A stretch of 64,000 bases of DNA. Origin: Planomicrobium okeanokoites (GTDB lineage: Bacteria; Bacillota; Bacilli; Bacillales_A; Planococcaceae). Positions 25,831-35,582 of this stretch are shown piece after piece. The first letter of the stretch is position 1. Each line of letters begins with the position of its first letter. Where the stretch lies: the NCBI RefSeq assembly GCF_003428875.1, contig NZ_QQRS01000007.1, forward strand, positions 1 to 64,000, given 5' to 3'. The translations under genes were made by a program, and so were the position numbers. A model generated the notes under the pieces. The model did not search any database, was not told the origin of the DNA, and saw only the letters and a list, made by a program, of their open reading frames with translations.

Positions 25831-25888
25831 CGTCTTCACCTCCTTGCCATATAGTTTACCTGTAATCCACATTGCTGAAACTATTTAC

Positions 25889-25914
25889 GTTTTAAGAAGG
25901 ATTCCTTAGGGAAC
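25889..25914 (+). promoter_or_regulatory. Sigma-B-type promoter upstream of hpf
   Basis: GTTTTA (25889-25894), a 14-bp spacer and GGGAAC (25909-25914). The B. subtilis homolog yvyD is a known sigma-B target. Confidence 0.6.
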
Positions 25915-25959
25915 ATGTAGAAATGTAACAGTGTAAGAGATTAAGAAGGAGGAGTTAAT

Positions 25960-26526
25960 ATGCTGCAATTTAATTTTAAGGGTGACAACATCGAAGTAAC
26001 TCCAGCAATTCGAGACCATATCGAAAAGAAAGTTGAAAAAATTGAACGTTATTTCCCTGAAGGAACCAATGCAAATGCTATGGTCAACCTGAAGGCGATC
26101 AATAACAGCCAATCCAAAGTTGAAATTACAATCCCTATGAAAAACCTCACATTGCGTGCTGAAGAGCGGCATGATGAACTGTATGCAGCGGTAGATTTGA
26201 TCGTCGGAAAACTCGAACGTCAAATCCGTAAATATAAAACGAAAGTAAACCGTAAATTCCGTGATCGTGAACCGATGGGCCAAGCATTCGCAAACTATGA
26301 AAATGAAAACAATGGCACACAGGAAGAAGACACGGAAGAAGATTTCACAATCGTACGTACAAAGCAGTTCGATCTGAAACCGATGGATGAAGAAGAAGCG
26401 GTATTGCAGATGAATATGCTCGGACATAACTTCTTCGTCTTCACTGACGCTGAAACGAACGATACAAACATCGTCTATAAGCGTAAAGACGGAACCTACG
26501 GCTTGATCGAAACAAGTTCTTCATAA
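25960..26526 (+). CDS. hpf: Long-form ribosome hibernation promoting factor
   Basis: 188 residues. The N-terminal ~100 residues are the HPF/RaiA domain that binds the 30S decoding region (FKGDNIEVTPAIRDHIEKKVEKIERYFP, RHDELYAAVDLIVGKLERQI). The C-terminal ~60 residues (KQFDLKPMDEEEAVLQMNMLGHNFFVF) are the dimerisation domain that joins ribosomes into 100S particles. RBS AGGAGG precedes ATG. Immediately upstream of secA as in B. subtilis. Confidence 0.95.
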   Translation: MLQFNFKGDNIEVTPAIRDHIEKKVEKIERYFPEGTNANAMVNLKAINNSQSKVEITIPMKNLTLRAEERHDELYAAVDLIVGKLERQIRKYKTKVNRKFRDREPMGQAFANYENENNGTQEEDTEEDFTIVRTKQFDLKPMDEEEAVLQMNMLGHNFFVFTDAETNDTNIVYKRKDGTYGLIETSSS

Positions 26527-26559
26527 ATTTTAAAAAATAAGTTAAGCAAATAATTGTGA

Positions 26560-26594
26560 AGCCGGACAGAAGCAACTTTCTGTCCGGCTTTTTC
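26560..26594 (+). terminator. hpf terminator
   Basis: GCCGGACAGAA (26561-26571) pairs with TTCTGTCCGGC (26578-26588), followed by TTTTTC. Confidence 0.9.
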
Positions 26595-26676
26595 TATTTG
26601 CCTTGGATCTTTGCCTCTTGCTGAAACTTGGCTGCCATATTCGTGAATTCCTTCCGTTAAGCAGACTCTTCTTTGT

Positions 26677-26705
26677 TTGCACGCTTTTATATGCAGTGTT
26701 AAAAT
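26677..26705 (+). promoter_or_regulatory. Sigma-A promoter for secA
   Basis: TTGCAC, 17-bp spacer, TAAAAT. It leaves a ~140-nt leader with a small hairpin (CCGGTCCG/CGGAACTGG) just before the secA RBS. The rest of 26595-26846 shows nothing recognisable. Confidence 0.6.
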
Positions 26706-26846
26706 GAGGAGTGAGATTTTTCGGAAATCAATGGATGTTCCGGCCAATCAGAGATTCTTGAAGTATGCGATCCAATTGACACATAAATAAAGCAATAGCG
26801 ATCCGGTCCGTTTACGGAACTGGACACTGTGCAAGGAGCGGTATAA

Positions 26847-29363
26847 ATGTTAGGAGTATTAAACAAAGTATTTGACCCGAATAAAAGGGATTTAAAAAGA
26901 CTGGAAAAGATTGCTGACACTGTGGAAGCTCTGGCGTCCGATTTTGCAGCACTTTCCGATGACGCATTAAAAGCGAGAACAGAAGAGTTCATCAGCCGCC
27001 ACGCCAAAGGCGAGTCGCTTGATGATCTGCTGCCTGAAGCATTTGCGACAGTGAGGGAAGCTTCAAAACGTGTACTTGGAATGTATCCATTCCGTGTGCA
27101 GCTCATGGGTGCGGCTGCTTTGCATGAGGGCAATATCGCCGAGATGAAAACCGGTGAAGGTAAAACCCTGACGTCGACGATGGCTGTCTATTTGAATGCC
27201 ATCAGCAAGCAAGGAGCACATGTTGTTACAGTCAACGAATACCTGGCCAGCCGGGATGCTGAAGAAATGGGTAAATTGTACACATGGCTTGGCTTGACCG
27301 TCGGTTTGAACACCAACAGCATGACAAAAGAAGAAAAACATCAGGCGTATTTGGCTGACATCACATACAGCACAAATAATGAACTTGGATTTGATTACCT
27401 GCGGGATAATATGGTTCTTTATAAAGAAGATATGGTCCAGCGGCCGTTGAACTTTGCCGTAGTCGATGAAGTTGACTCGATTTTGATCGATGAAGCGCGT
27501 ACGCCGCTGATCATTTCAGGACAAGCGGCTAAATCGGCCCAGCTTTACATGCAGGCGAACGCTTTTGCGCGCATGCTGCGTAAAGACGCAGATTACACAT
27601 ATGATGAAACAACAAAAGGCGTCGTTTTGACTGAAGAAGGAATTGAAAAAGTCGAGAAGGCTTTTGGCATCGATAACTTATTCGACATCAACCATGTGCG
27701 CCTGAACCATGCAATCAATCAGTCGTTGAAAGCTCATGTAACGATGCATAACGATGTCGATTATGTAGTCCAGGATGGGGAAGTGGTCATTGTTGACCAA
27801 TTTACCGGCCGCTTGATGAAAGGGCGCCGCTATTCTGATGGTCTGCACCAGGCAATCGAAGCAAAAGAAGGGCTGGAAGTCCAAAACGAATCGATGACGA
27901 TGGCAACGATCACTTTCCAGAACTTCTTCCGTATGTATAAAAAATTATCAGGTATGACGGGTACTGCAAAAACCGAAGAAGAGGAATTCCGCAATATCTA
28001 TAATATGAACGTTATTGCAATTCCGACAAACAAGCCGATTATCCGGGATGACCGGGTTGATCTGATTTATGCGACGACTGAAGGGAAATACAAAGCGGTA
28101 GGCGATGATATTGCTGAACGCCATCAAAAAGGGCAGCCTGTGCTGGTAGGTACTGTCGCAATTGAAACTTCAGAAATCATTTCGAATTACCTGACTAAAA
28201 AAGGGATTCGCCATTCTGTCCTGAATGCGAAGAACCACGCGCACGAAGCTGAAATCATTTTAAATGCCGGCCAAAAAGGCGCGGTAACCATCGCAACAAA
28301 CATGGCCGGCCGTGGTACGGACATCAAACTCGGTGAAGGAGTGGTCGAAGCAGGCGGATTGGCTGTTCTCGGTACCGAGCGCCATGAATCCCGCCGTATC
28401 GATAATCAGCTGCGCGGCCGTTCAGGCCGTCAGGGAGATCCGGGTGTGACACAATTTTATCTTTCATTGGAAGATGATCTGATGCGCCGTTTCGGCTCTG
28501 ATGCGATGCGTAATATGATGGGCAAACTTGGCATGGATGATTCCCAGCCATTGCAATCCCGTATGGTTACACGCTCAGTGGAATCAGCGCAGAAGCGTGT
28601 TGAAGGTAATAACTTTGATGCCCGTAAACGTTTGCTGCAATATGATGATGTTCTTCGCCAGCAGCGTGAAATCATTTATAAAGAACGTATGGAAGTCCTG
28701 GAAACAGACAATATGCGCGCATTGGTTGAAAACATGATCGATAATACAGTCAACCGCGTCGTCTATTCACATACGACAGACGAGAAACCGGAAAATTGGC
28801 ATTTGAAGACACTTGCTGATGTGCTTGCGGCCAACCTCTTGCCTGAAGATGCAGTGACAGAAGCGGATCTGCAGAATAAAACACAAGAAGAGATCATTGA
28901 TTTCATTAAAGCGGAAGTTGTAAGGCGCTATGATGAAAAAGAAGTTGAAATGACGCCGGAGCGCATGCGTGAATTCGAGAAAGTCGTGCTGCTCCGTTCG
29001 ATTGATACGAAATGGATCGACCACATCGATGCCATGGATCAGCTGCGTCAAGGGATTCACCTGCGTGCCTATGGACAGAATGATCCGCTTCGCGAGTATC
29101 AGCATGAAGGATTTGCGATGTTCGAGGCGATGGTTGAAGCCATTGAAGACGATGTATCCAAGTATGCAATGAAAGCGGAAATCCGCAACAACTTGCAGCG
29201 TGAAGAAGTTGCCAAAGGACAAGCTGTAAATCCGAAAGAAGGAGATACTGCGGTCAAGAAGAAAAAAGAACCGATCCGCAGCGATTCCACTATCGGAAGA
29301 AATGACCCTTGCCCATGCGGCAGCGGCAAGAAATTCAAGAACTGCCATGGTGCAACTGTATAA
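26847..29363 (+). CDS. secA: Preprotein translocase ATPase SecA
   Basis: 838 residues, typical for Firmicute SecA1. Walker [10 protein letters not shown] near 100, [15 protein letters not shown] near 208, the preprotein cross-linking region after about 230, NBD2 with [15 protein letters not shown] near 490 and RGRSGRQGD near 527, and the C-terminal zinc-binding [13 protein letters not shown]. It drives Sec export at the membrane, including presumably the pheromone precursor of this window. Confidence 0.98.
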   Translation: MLGVLNKVFDPNKRDLKRLEKIADTVEALASDFAALSDDALKARTEEFISRHAKGESLDDLLPEAFATVREASKRVLGMYPFRVQLMGAAALHEGNIAEMKTGEGKTLTSTMAVYLNAISKQGAHVVTVNEYLASRDAEEMGKLYTWLGLTVGLNTNSMTKEEKHQAYLADITYSTNNELGFDYLRDNMVLYKEDMVQRPLNFAVVDEVDSILIDEARTPLIISGQAAKSAQLYMQANAFARMLRKDADYTYDETTKGVVLTEEGIEKVEKAFGIDNLFDINHVRLNHAINQSLKAHVTMHNDVDYVVQDGEVVIVDQFTGRLMKGRRYSDGLHQAIEAKEGLEVQNESMTMATITFQNFFRMYKKLSGMTGTAKTEEEEFRNIYNMNVIAIPTNKPIIRDDRVDLIYATTEGKYKAVGDDIAERHQKGQPVLVGTVAIETSEIISNYLTKKGIRHSVLNAKNHAHEAEIILNAGQKGAVTIATNMAGRGTDIKLGEGVVEAGGLAVLGTERHESRRIDNQLRGRSGRQGDPGVTQFYLSLEDDLMRRFGSDAMRNMMGKLGMDDSQPLQSRMVTRSVESAQKRVEGNNFDARKRLLQYDDVLRQQREIIYKERMEVLETDNMRALVENMIDNTVNRVVYSHTTDEKPENWHLKTLADVLAANLLPEDAVTEADLQNKTQEEIIDFIKAEVVRRYDEKEVEMTPERMREFEKVVLLRSIDTKWIDHIDAMDQLRQGIHLRAYGQNDPLREYQHEGFAMFEAMVEAIEDDVSKYAMKAEIRNNLQREEVAKGQAVNPKEGDTAVKKKKEPIRSDSTIGRNDPCPCGSGKKFKNCHGATV

Positions 29364-29521
29364 TGAACACCTGATTGCCGAAGAGCGCTATGCTCTTCGG
29401 TGTTATTTACGGAAAAAACGTGATGTTTTAATATTGAATATGGCTCTGGAGGAGCGGTGTACTGTCAAAACTCCAGCGGCAACAAAGCGCTTGCGCTTTT
29501 CTTACGAGGAGGAAACATATT

Positions 29522-30626
29522 ATGATGGAATTAGCAGACATACGAAACGAGCTCGACAAATCATCCGCAAAACTGGCGGACTTCAGGGGGTCTCTTTGAC
29601 TTAGAAAACAAAGAGGCCAGAATTCAGGAATTGGATGAAATGATGATCGATCCTGATTTCTGGAACAACCAGGAAGCGGCGCAAGTCGTCATTTCTGAAC
29701 TGAACGGTTTGAAGGAAATCGTCAACACCTACCACGATTTTGTAGAATCCCAGGAAAATATGGAGATGACACTTGAGTTATTGCGTGAAGAAATGGACGA
29801 GGAATTGCATGAAGACCTGAGTGAGGAATTGAAGGAATTTAAATCCAAGCTCAGCGACTATGAACTCCAGATGCTATTGAGTGAACCATATGATAAAAAC
29901 AACGCAATTCTTGAGCTGCACCCAGGAGCAGGCGGAACAGAGTCCCAAGACTGGTGTTCAATGCTGCTTCGGATGTATACGCGCTGGGCTGAAAAACGCG
30001 GCTTTAAAGTTGAAACACTCGATTATCTTGCGGGTGAAGAGGCAGGGGTCAAATCCGTTACGCTGGGCATCAAAGGCCATAACGCATACGGTTACCTGAA
30101 AGCGGAAAAAGGGGTTCACCGCCTTGTCCGCATTTCTCCTTTTGATTCTTCAGGAAGACGCCATACTTCATTTGTATCCTGTGAAGTCATGCCTGAATTC
30201 ACCGGAGAAATCGAAATCGATATCCGGACTGAAGACTTGAAGATTGATACCTACCGTGCAAGCGGCGCCGGCGGTCAGCACATCAATACAACCGATTCGG
30301 CAGTCCGGATCACCCACCTCCCGACTGGTGCAGTTGTAACGTGCCAGCAGGAACGGTCGCAAATCAAAAACCGTGAAAAAGCGATGCAGATGTTAAAAGC
30401 CAAACTATATGCATTGAAAATCGAAGAGCAGGAAGCACAGCTTCTTGAAATTCGCGGCGAACAAAAAGAAATCGGCTGGGGGAGCCAGATCCGCTCTTAC
30501 GTTTTCCACCCTTATTCTATGGTAAAAGATCACCGGACAAACTTTGAAACAGGGAATCTTCAGGCAGTCATGGACGGAGACATCGATGGCTTCATCAATT
30601 CGCTGCTGCGTTCGAAGATGCAATAA
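29522..30626 (+). CDS. prfB: Peptide chain release factor 2, with programmed +1 frameshift
   Basis: Recognises UGA/UAA stop codons. The 25-codon first frame ends at the classic site AGG GGG TCT CTT TGA C (TGA 29597-29599). A +1 shift on CTT gives GAC TTA GAA and the remaining 342 residues, for 367 in total. Motifs: ISPFDSSG with the SPF tripeptide for stop recognition, and [15 protein letters not shown] with the catalytic GGQ. Start at ATG 29522 after GAGGAGG; a second ATG follows directly. The frameshift autoregulates RF2 level. Confidence 0.97.
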
Positions 30627-30631
30627 TAGAA

Positions 30632-30800
30632 GAAAAGCGACGGCACCCGTTCAGCTCTGAAAGGCATAAGACGATTTGGCGAAGCGACGTCAGTCGCACA
30701 GCCGAAGTGGCTTATGACCCGAAGAGCTGGGTAGCCGGAGTCTGGACAAAGAAAAGCGACGGCACCCGTTCAGCTCCGAAAAGCGACGACACCCGTTCAG
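30632..30800 (+). repeat. Dispersed ~120-bp stem-forming repeat, copy A, with partial tandem tail
   Basis: Begins GAAAAGCGACGGCACCCG and ends GAGTCTGGACAAAG near 30751. The segments CAGCTCTGAAAGGCATAAG and CTTATGACCCGAAGAGCTG are inverted, so the RNA folds into a long stem. A 20-24-bp piece of its left end is repeated twice in tandem at 30751-30800. The left arm (about 38 bp) and right arm (about 45 bp) match copy C at 58914-59047 almost base for base; the centre differs. Confidence 0.85.
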
Positions 30801-30832
30801 ATCCTCCAAGCAAATGCTTGGGGGATCTTTTT
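30800..30832 (+). terminator. prfB terminator
   Basis: GATCCTCCAAGCA pairs with TGCTTGGGGGATC (one G-T), followed by TTTTT. Confidence 0.85.
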
Positions 30833-30849
30833 GCTTTACCCTGATGAAG

Positions 30850-30878
30850 TTCACAAGCAGCGTCCGCTTTGGTATACT
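30850..30878 (+). promoter_or_regulatory. Sigma-A promoter for the YitT-family gene
   Basis: TTCACA, 17-bp spacer, TATACT. Confidence 0.6.
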
Positions 30879-30944
30879 CTGACAGGGCTTATCAATTATA
30901 TTCGCCGACTAGAATACAGCATAGGAAAGAGGAAACACAAATTT

Positions 30945-31817
30945 ATGGGTAAAAAAAGCCAACGTAATAGAAAAGAAGCACATCCATTTTTAACGGAATT
31001 TATGGATTACATATACGTCATCATCGGTTCAGCGCTGGTCGCGATTTCGTTCAACGTGTTCCTGCTGCCCAACGAGGTGGCATCCGGCGGAGTCAGCGGA
31101 ATCAGTACCATCCTGTTCGGTTTATTCGAATGGAAACCGGCATTTGTACAATGGGCATTCAATATTCCATTGTTCATTGCGGGAGTCGTTCTTCTTGGAA
31201 AGAACTTCGGCCTCAAGTCAGCAGTCGGTACCATCTTTCTTCCATTTGTAGTATATTTGACGGAAGACTGGGAAGCTTGGACGATGAATCCGCTTTTGGG
31301 TTCATTGTTCGGAGGCATATTGGTCGGTCTCGGACTGGGCATAGTTTTCCGCGGAAAAGCTTCAACTGGCGGAACGGATCTGGCTGCACAAATCATTACG
31401 AAGTTCACAGGATTGACACTGGGAACCAGCATCGCGTTAATTGACGGGATGATTGTTCTTGCCGCAGCTGTGGTTTTTGATATTGAAAGAGGGCTTTATG
31501 CATTAATCGGTCTTTATGTCACTTCAAAGACCATTGATTTGGTTCAGGTCGGATTCGGCAGATCAAAACTTGTCTACATTATTACAACGAAGCAAATGGA
31601 AATTCGGGATGCGATTTATGAAGATGTGGACCGAGGGGTTACTAAATTGACAGCAACAGGCGGTTACACGGATTCTGAACGTCCCATCCTAATGGTTGTT
31701 GTGCATCAAACTGAGTTTACGAAATTGAAACAAGTAGTTAAAAATATTGATCCTGCTGCTTTTGTCATCGTCTCCGATGCATCGGAAGTGTTGGGTGAAG
31801 GTTTCAAAAGGGCATAG
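30945..31817 (+). CDS. YitT/DUF161-family membrane protein (YvjA-like)
   Basis: 290 residues from ATG 30945; the longer frame lies in the promoter region. A basic N-terminus, about five TM segments between residues ~18 and 185 including the family motif PNEVASGGVSGIS near 42 and GKASTGGTDLAAQI near 135. A C-terminal soluble DUF2179-like domain follows (SKLVYIITTKQMEIRDAIYEDVDRGVTKLTATGGY). Function unclear; the family is widespread in Firmicutes. It occupies the YvjA position next to prfB and cccB. Confidence 0.85.
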   Translation: MGKKSQRNRKEAHPFLTEFMDYIYVIIGSALVAISFNVFLLPNEVASGGVSGISTILFGLFEWKPAFVQWAFNIPLFIAGVVLLGKNFGLKSAVGTIFLPFVVYLTEDWEAWTMNPLLGSLFGGILVGLGLGIVFRGKASTGGTDLAAQIITKFTGLTLGTSIALIDGMIVLAAAVVFDIERGLYALIGLYVTSKTIDLVQVGFGRSKLVYIITTKQMEIRDAIYEDVDRGVTKLTATGGYTDSERPILMVVVHQTEFTKLKQVVKNIDPAAFVIVSDASEVLGEGFKRA

Positions 31818-31863
31818 CTCAGGTATACTTATATTAATGGATCAAGTAAAAGGAGGAATAGAG

Positions 31864-32202
31864 ATGAAAAAAAGCTTAATGGCATTATTATTCGGTACGA
31901 CACTCATCCTGGGAGCATGTGGTGGCGGCGAAAGTTCAGAATCTGAACCGCCGGAAGAAACTCCGGCAGGGGAAGAATCATCTGTTGACGCAGAGCAAGT
32001 CGTGAACCAGAATTGTATTTCCTGCCACGGTGAGAATTTGGAAGGGCAAGGCAACTTCCCGGCACTTAATGACGTAGGCTCGAGATTATCGGAAGATGAA
32101 ATCCTGACAGTAATTCAGGAAGGCCGCGGCGCAATGCCTGCAGGCATTATTGAAGGCGAAGAAGCAGAAGCTGTAGCTGCATGGTTGTCTGAACAGCAAT
32201 AA
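31864..32202 (+). CDS. cccB: Cytochrome c-551 lipoprotein (CccB)
   Basis: 112 residues. A lipoprotein signal with lipobox LILGAC (Cys19) and an acidic linker (residues ~22-40). A class-I cytochrome c domain has heme motif CISCH near residue 52 and an axial Met candidate in GAMPAG near 91. Transfers electrons at the outer face of the membrane, probably to cytochrome oxidase. AAAGGAGGA precedes ATG. Confidence 0.94.
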   Translation: MKKSLMALLFGTTLILGACGGGESSESEPPEETPAGEESSVDAEQVVNQNCISCHGENLEGQGNFPALNDVGSRLSEDEILTVIQEGRGAMPAGIIEGEEAEAVAAWLSEQQ

Positions 32203-32218
32203 GAATTGAAGCACACGC

Positions 32219-32245
32219 CAAACCGACTGAAAAGTCGGTTTTTTT
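32219..32245 (+). terminator. cccB terminator
   Basis: AACCGACT-GAAA-AGTCGGTT followed by TTTTTTT. Confidence 0.92.
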
Positions 32246-32488
32246 ATGTGCGAAAATTATATTAAGATATATCGATAAAGTTAAATAACAATAATAATAT
32301 ATAGGTAAATAGAAATACAAAATTTACAAAAGTGTATCTAAATACATAAGAATTGTTGCAAAACACCACGTTAATTGATACAGAACTGTAATATAATATA
32401 GGTTTTAAAAGTGCTACAATGGGTTTGCTGGTTTTTTAGGACACTTAATGTTTTTGTGAAATACAATTTATATAGGTGGTTATAATAG

Positions 32489-33175
32489 ATGATACAAATG
32501 AAGAACGTCTATAAAAAATATCCGAACGGCATTGTAGCCCTTAACGGCATGAACGTTGAGATCAAACAAGGCGAGTTCGTATATATAGTAGGTCCGAGTG
32601 GTGCAGGAAAATCCACTTTCATCAAGATGATGTATCGTGAAGAGAGCCCGACATCAGGACAAATGTTAGTGAATGGCGTAGATCTTGCAAAAATTAAAAG
32701 AAAAAATGTACCATTGCTTCGCCGTCAAATCGGTGTTGTCTTCCAGGATTTTAAATTGCTGCCCAGATTGAATGTCTACGAAAACGTGGCATTTGCATTG
32801 GAAGTAATCGAGGAAAAACCTGAAGCTATCCGTAAACGCGTACTTGAAGTACTGGACCTTGTAGGTTTGAAACATAAAGCACGGATGTTCCCAAGGGAAT
32901 TGTCAGGTGGAGAGCAACAGCGGATTTCAGTGGCACGCTCAATTGTCAACACCCCGAAAGTGGTTATTGCCGATGAGCCTACTGGTAACCTTGACCCTGA
33001 AACTTCATGGGATATCATGAACCTGTTCGAACGCATCAATGCGAGCGGGACAACAATTTTAATGGCGACACACAACCGGGAAATTGTTAATACAATGAGA
33101 CACCGCGTCATCGCGATTGAAGGTGGGCTAATTGCCCGTGATGAAGTTGGAGGTGACTACGGATATGAAGGCTAG
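32489..33175 (+). CDS. ftsE: Cell-division ABC transporter ATPase FtsE
   Basis: 228 residues. Walker A GPSGAGKST near 36, Q-loop VFQDFKLLP near 86, signature LSGGEQQR near 139, Walker B VVIADEPTGNLDP near 158. Together with FtsX it controls peptidoglycan hydrolase activity. AT-rich promoter region 32246-32488 precedes it. Overlaps ftsX by 11 bp. Confidence 0.96.
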   Translation: MIQMKNVYKKYPNGIVALNGMNVEIKQGEFVYIVGPSGAGKSTFIKMMYREESPTSGQMLVNGVDLAKIKRKNVPLLRRQIGVVFQDFKLLPRLNVYENVAFALEVIEEKPEAIRKRVLEVLDLVGLKHKARMFPRELSGGEQQRISVARSIVNTPKVVIADEPTGNLDPETSWDIMNLFERINASGTTILMATHNREIVNTMRHRVIAIEGGLIARDEVGGDYGYEG

Positions 33176-34049
33176 AACACTAACCCGCCATTTCCGTGAA
33201 AGTATTAAGAGTCTTGGACGCAACGGCTGGATGACATTCGCATCCGTCAGTGCAGTAACTGTCACATTATTATTGGTAGGCGTTTTCGTCCTGATCATGA
33301 TGAACTTGAATAAAGTAGCAGATGATCTCGAGAACGATGTTGAAATCAAATCTTTCGTTTCACTGGAAGCTGATGAAGCGCGTGTCACTGAAATGGAAAA
33401 TGCGATCTTGAGTATGTCCGGCGTTGAATCGGTCAACTACTCCACTAAAGAAGAAGAACTTTCTGATCTGGTTCTGGACTTCGGTGATGAGTTCAGCCTG
33501 TTTGAACAGAATAACCCATTACTCGATGTTTTCTATGTAAAAGCGACTGAGCCACAGCAAACTGAAAATGTGGCTAAAGAAATTTCACAGCTTGAAGGAA
33601 TTGAAGAAGTGAAATATGGCGAAGGCAAAATCGAAAAGTTGTTCACATTCCTGAACACCGGACGTAATGTTGGCCTCGTTTTAATCCTTGCCCTATTGTT
33701 TACCGCAATGTTCCTGATTTCAAACACAATCCGTATTACGATCGTGGCAAGACGGCACGAAATTGAAATCATGAAACTTGTGGGAGCAACAAACTGGTTT
33801 GTCCGAATTCCATTCATCCTTGAAGGAATGTGGCTTGGCTTGCTCGGTTCGATCCTGCCAATTGCATTGATTGTAACGCTTTACTATAACGTTACTGAGT
33901 TCGCGCAGCCTAAATTAAGCGGCGAAATGATCCAGTTGCTAGACTTTGCTCCATTCATTTACCAGGTAAGCGCATTGATCCTTCTAATGGGCGTATTCAT
34001 CGGAATCTGGGGAAGCTTTATGTCAATCCGTAAATTCCTGCGTGTCTAG
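33165..34049 (+). CDS. ftsX: Cell-division ABC permease FtsX
   Basis: 294 residues from ATG 33165, inside the end of ftsE, with GGAGGTGAC upstream. Four TM segments (near 25-45, 168-190, 220-245 and 265-288) and a large extracellular loop after TM1, which in Bacillus contacts the CwlO-type hydrolase. Start MKARTLTRHFRESIKSLGRNGW is typical of FtsX. Confidence 0.95.
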   Translation: MKARTLTRHFRESIKSLGRNGWMTFASVSAVTVTLLLVGVFVLIMMNLNKVADDLENDVEIKSFVSLEADEARVTEMENAILSMSGVESVNYSTKEEELSDLVLDFGDEFSLFEQNNPLLDVFYVKATEPQQTENVAKEISQLEGIEEVKYGEGKIEKLFTFLNTGRNVGLVLILALLFTAMFLISNTIRITIVARRHEIEIMKLVGATNWFVRIPFILEGMWLGLLGSILPIALIVTLYYNVTEFAQPKLSGEMIQLLDFAPFIYQVSALILLMGVFIGIWGSFMSIRKFLRV

Positions 34050-34136
34050 TATAGAAGGAAATTAAATATAAGAGTCGTAGAGAGAGAGAAAAGAGACAGA
34101 TAGAAAAGAACGTAAAGCCGAAAGGGGAACACGAAC

Positions 34137-35456
34137 TTGAACTCGAAGTCGAAATGGATGTTGTCTGTTGTTTCATTATTATTAGCGATTACGATGGTGA
34201 CACCGTCAGTAAGCGCTAATGATTTGAGCGACCTGAAAAAGGAACAGCAGGAAGCTGAAAGAAAAAAGAGCGAATTAAATTCGAATATCAATGAAAAAGC
34301 GAATGCAATCAGCGAAAATCAATCTACACTTGAAAAAATCGTTGCACAAATCAACGAGCTGGAAAACAAGATTACTGAAACACAGGATAAAATCAATTCG
34401 GTTCAAGCTGAAATTGACCAAACGATCGTAGAAATTGATGAGTTAAAAGCATCAATCGAAGAATTGGAACGCAAAATTGCTGAACGTGAAGAATTGCTTA
34501 AGGAACGCGCACGCGCGATCCAATTAAGCGGCGGTTCAGTGGACTATATCGATGTATTGCTTGGAGCTAACAGCTTTGTTGATTTCATCGACCGTTTCTC
34601 AGCAGTAAATATGCTGATCGAAGCTGATCGTGATATCATGCGCGAGCAGGCGGAAGATAAAAAACTTCTTGCTGAACAACAAGCGGAAGTGGAAAAGAAA
34701 CTGGCGGAGCAGGAAAATCGCCGGGCAGAGTTAGAAGAGTTAAAATCATCACTTGATAGCAAAAAGAAAGAACAGGCAGGCTTGAAAGCAGATTTGGAAG
34801 CAGAGCAGAAACGTCTTGCTAAAGAAAAATCCGCTTTGGAAAAAGAGCATGCTGAGGCGATTGGCGTAAGCAATGCCCTGGCGAAAAAAATCGCAGATGA
34901 ACAGGCGCGCTTACAGGAAATAGCAAGAAAAGCTGAAGAAGAACGCAAACGCAAAGAAGCAGCTGAGCGAGCGGCAGCCCAAAAAGCGGCGGCAAGCAAA
35001 CAATCTTCAAGCTCATCTGTAACAACTTACAGTGCACCGGTTCAAAACAGCGGAGGCTTCATCCGCCCGGCGGCTGGCCGTTTAACGTCCAACTACGGCG
35101 GACGCAATATCGGAGCAGGGAATGAAAATCACCGTGGTGTTGACATCGCCAACAGTGCGGGTACTCCAATTGTTGCATCAGCAGCTGGATATGTATCATA
35201 TGCCGGTGCAATGGGAACTTACGGCAATGTGGTCATGATTACGCATTCCATCAACGGACAAGCTTACACGACTGTTTATGCACATAACAGTTCGCTTAAC
35301 GTATCTGTTGGACAGGCTGTATCACAAGGTCAGCGTATTGCTTCAATGGGCAGTACTGGCCGTTCGACTGGACCTCACTCACATTTTGAAATCCATATCG
35401 GATCTTGGAATGGTGCGCGTTCAAACGCTGTTAACCCTATGAATTATATCAACTGA
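34137..35456 (+). CDS. Coiled-coil M23 peptidoglycan hydrolase (EnvC/CwlO-like), FtsEX partner
   Basis: 439 residues from TTG 34137 (AAGGGG upstream). Signal peptide to about residue 27 (VTPSVSA), then a long coiled coil to about 290 rich in K/E/Q. An Ala/Ser-rich linker and a C-terminal LytM/M23 domain follow, with zinc ligands HRGVD near 332 and HSHFE near 413. PcsB/CwlO-type proteins are gated by FtsEX through this coiled coil. Direct position after ftsX supports that partnership. In B. subtilis ctpB occupies this slot. Confidence 0.9.
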   Translation: MNSKSKWMLSVVSLLLAITMVTPSVSANDLSDLKKEQQEAERKKSELNSNINEKANAISENQSTLEKIVAQINELENKITETQDKINSVQAEIDQTIVEIDELKASIEELERKIAEREELLKERARAIQLSGGSVDYIDVLLGANSFVDFIDRFSAVNMLIEADRDIMREQAEDKKLLAEQQAEVEKKLAEQENRRAELEELKSSLDSKKKEQAGLKADLEAEQKRLAKEKSALEKEHAEAIGVSNALAKKIADEQARLQEIARKAEEERKRKEAAERAAAQKAAASKQSSSSSVTTYSAPVQNSGGFIRPAAGRLTSNYGGRNIGAGNENHRGVDIANSAGTPIVASAAGYVSYAGAMGTYGNVVMITHSINGQAYTTVYAHNSSLNVSVGQAVSQGQRIASMGSTGRSTGPHSHFEIHIGSWNGARSNAVNPMNYIN

Positions 35457-35465
35457 TCATTTTTT

Positions 35466-35497
35466 GACCGGCATCGTCACAGATGCCGGTTTTTTCA
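35466..35497 (+). terminator. Terminator after the M23 hydrolase
   Basis: ACCGGCATC-GTCACA-GATGCCGGT followed by TTTTT. Confidence 0.92.
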
Positions 35498-35582
35498 TGG
35501 GAATTTATAGCTTTTTATCTTGGAAAGTAGCGGATATGCCTGGTTTTATCGTATGATTAAATGCGAATGGAGTGAAAACTTT

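Noticed and set aside
29364..29521. Possible riboswitch or leader RNA before prfB
   Set aside because: Two short hairpins (CCGAAGAGC/GCTCTTCGG and AGCGC/GCGCT) are present, but no known riboswitch core. They are adequately explained as weak termination after secA.
34544..34999. 151-aa minus-strand ORF inside the M23 hydrolase gene
   Set aside because: It is antisense to a clear coiled-coil coding region, with composition (Ala/Ser/Phe-rich) typical of a reverse-frame shadow, and no RBS.
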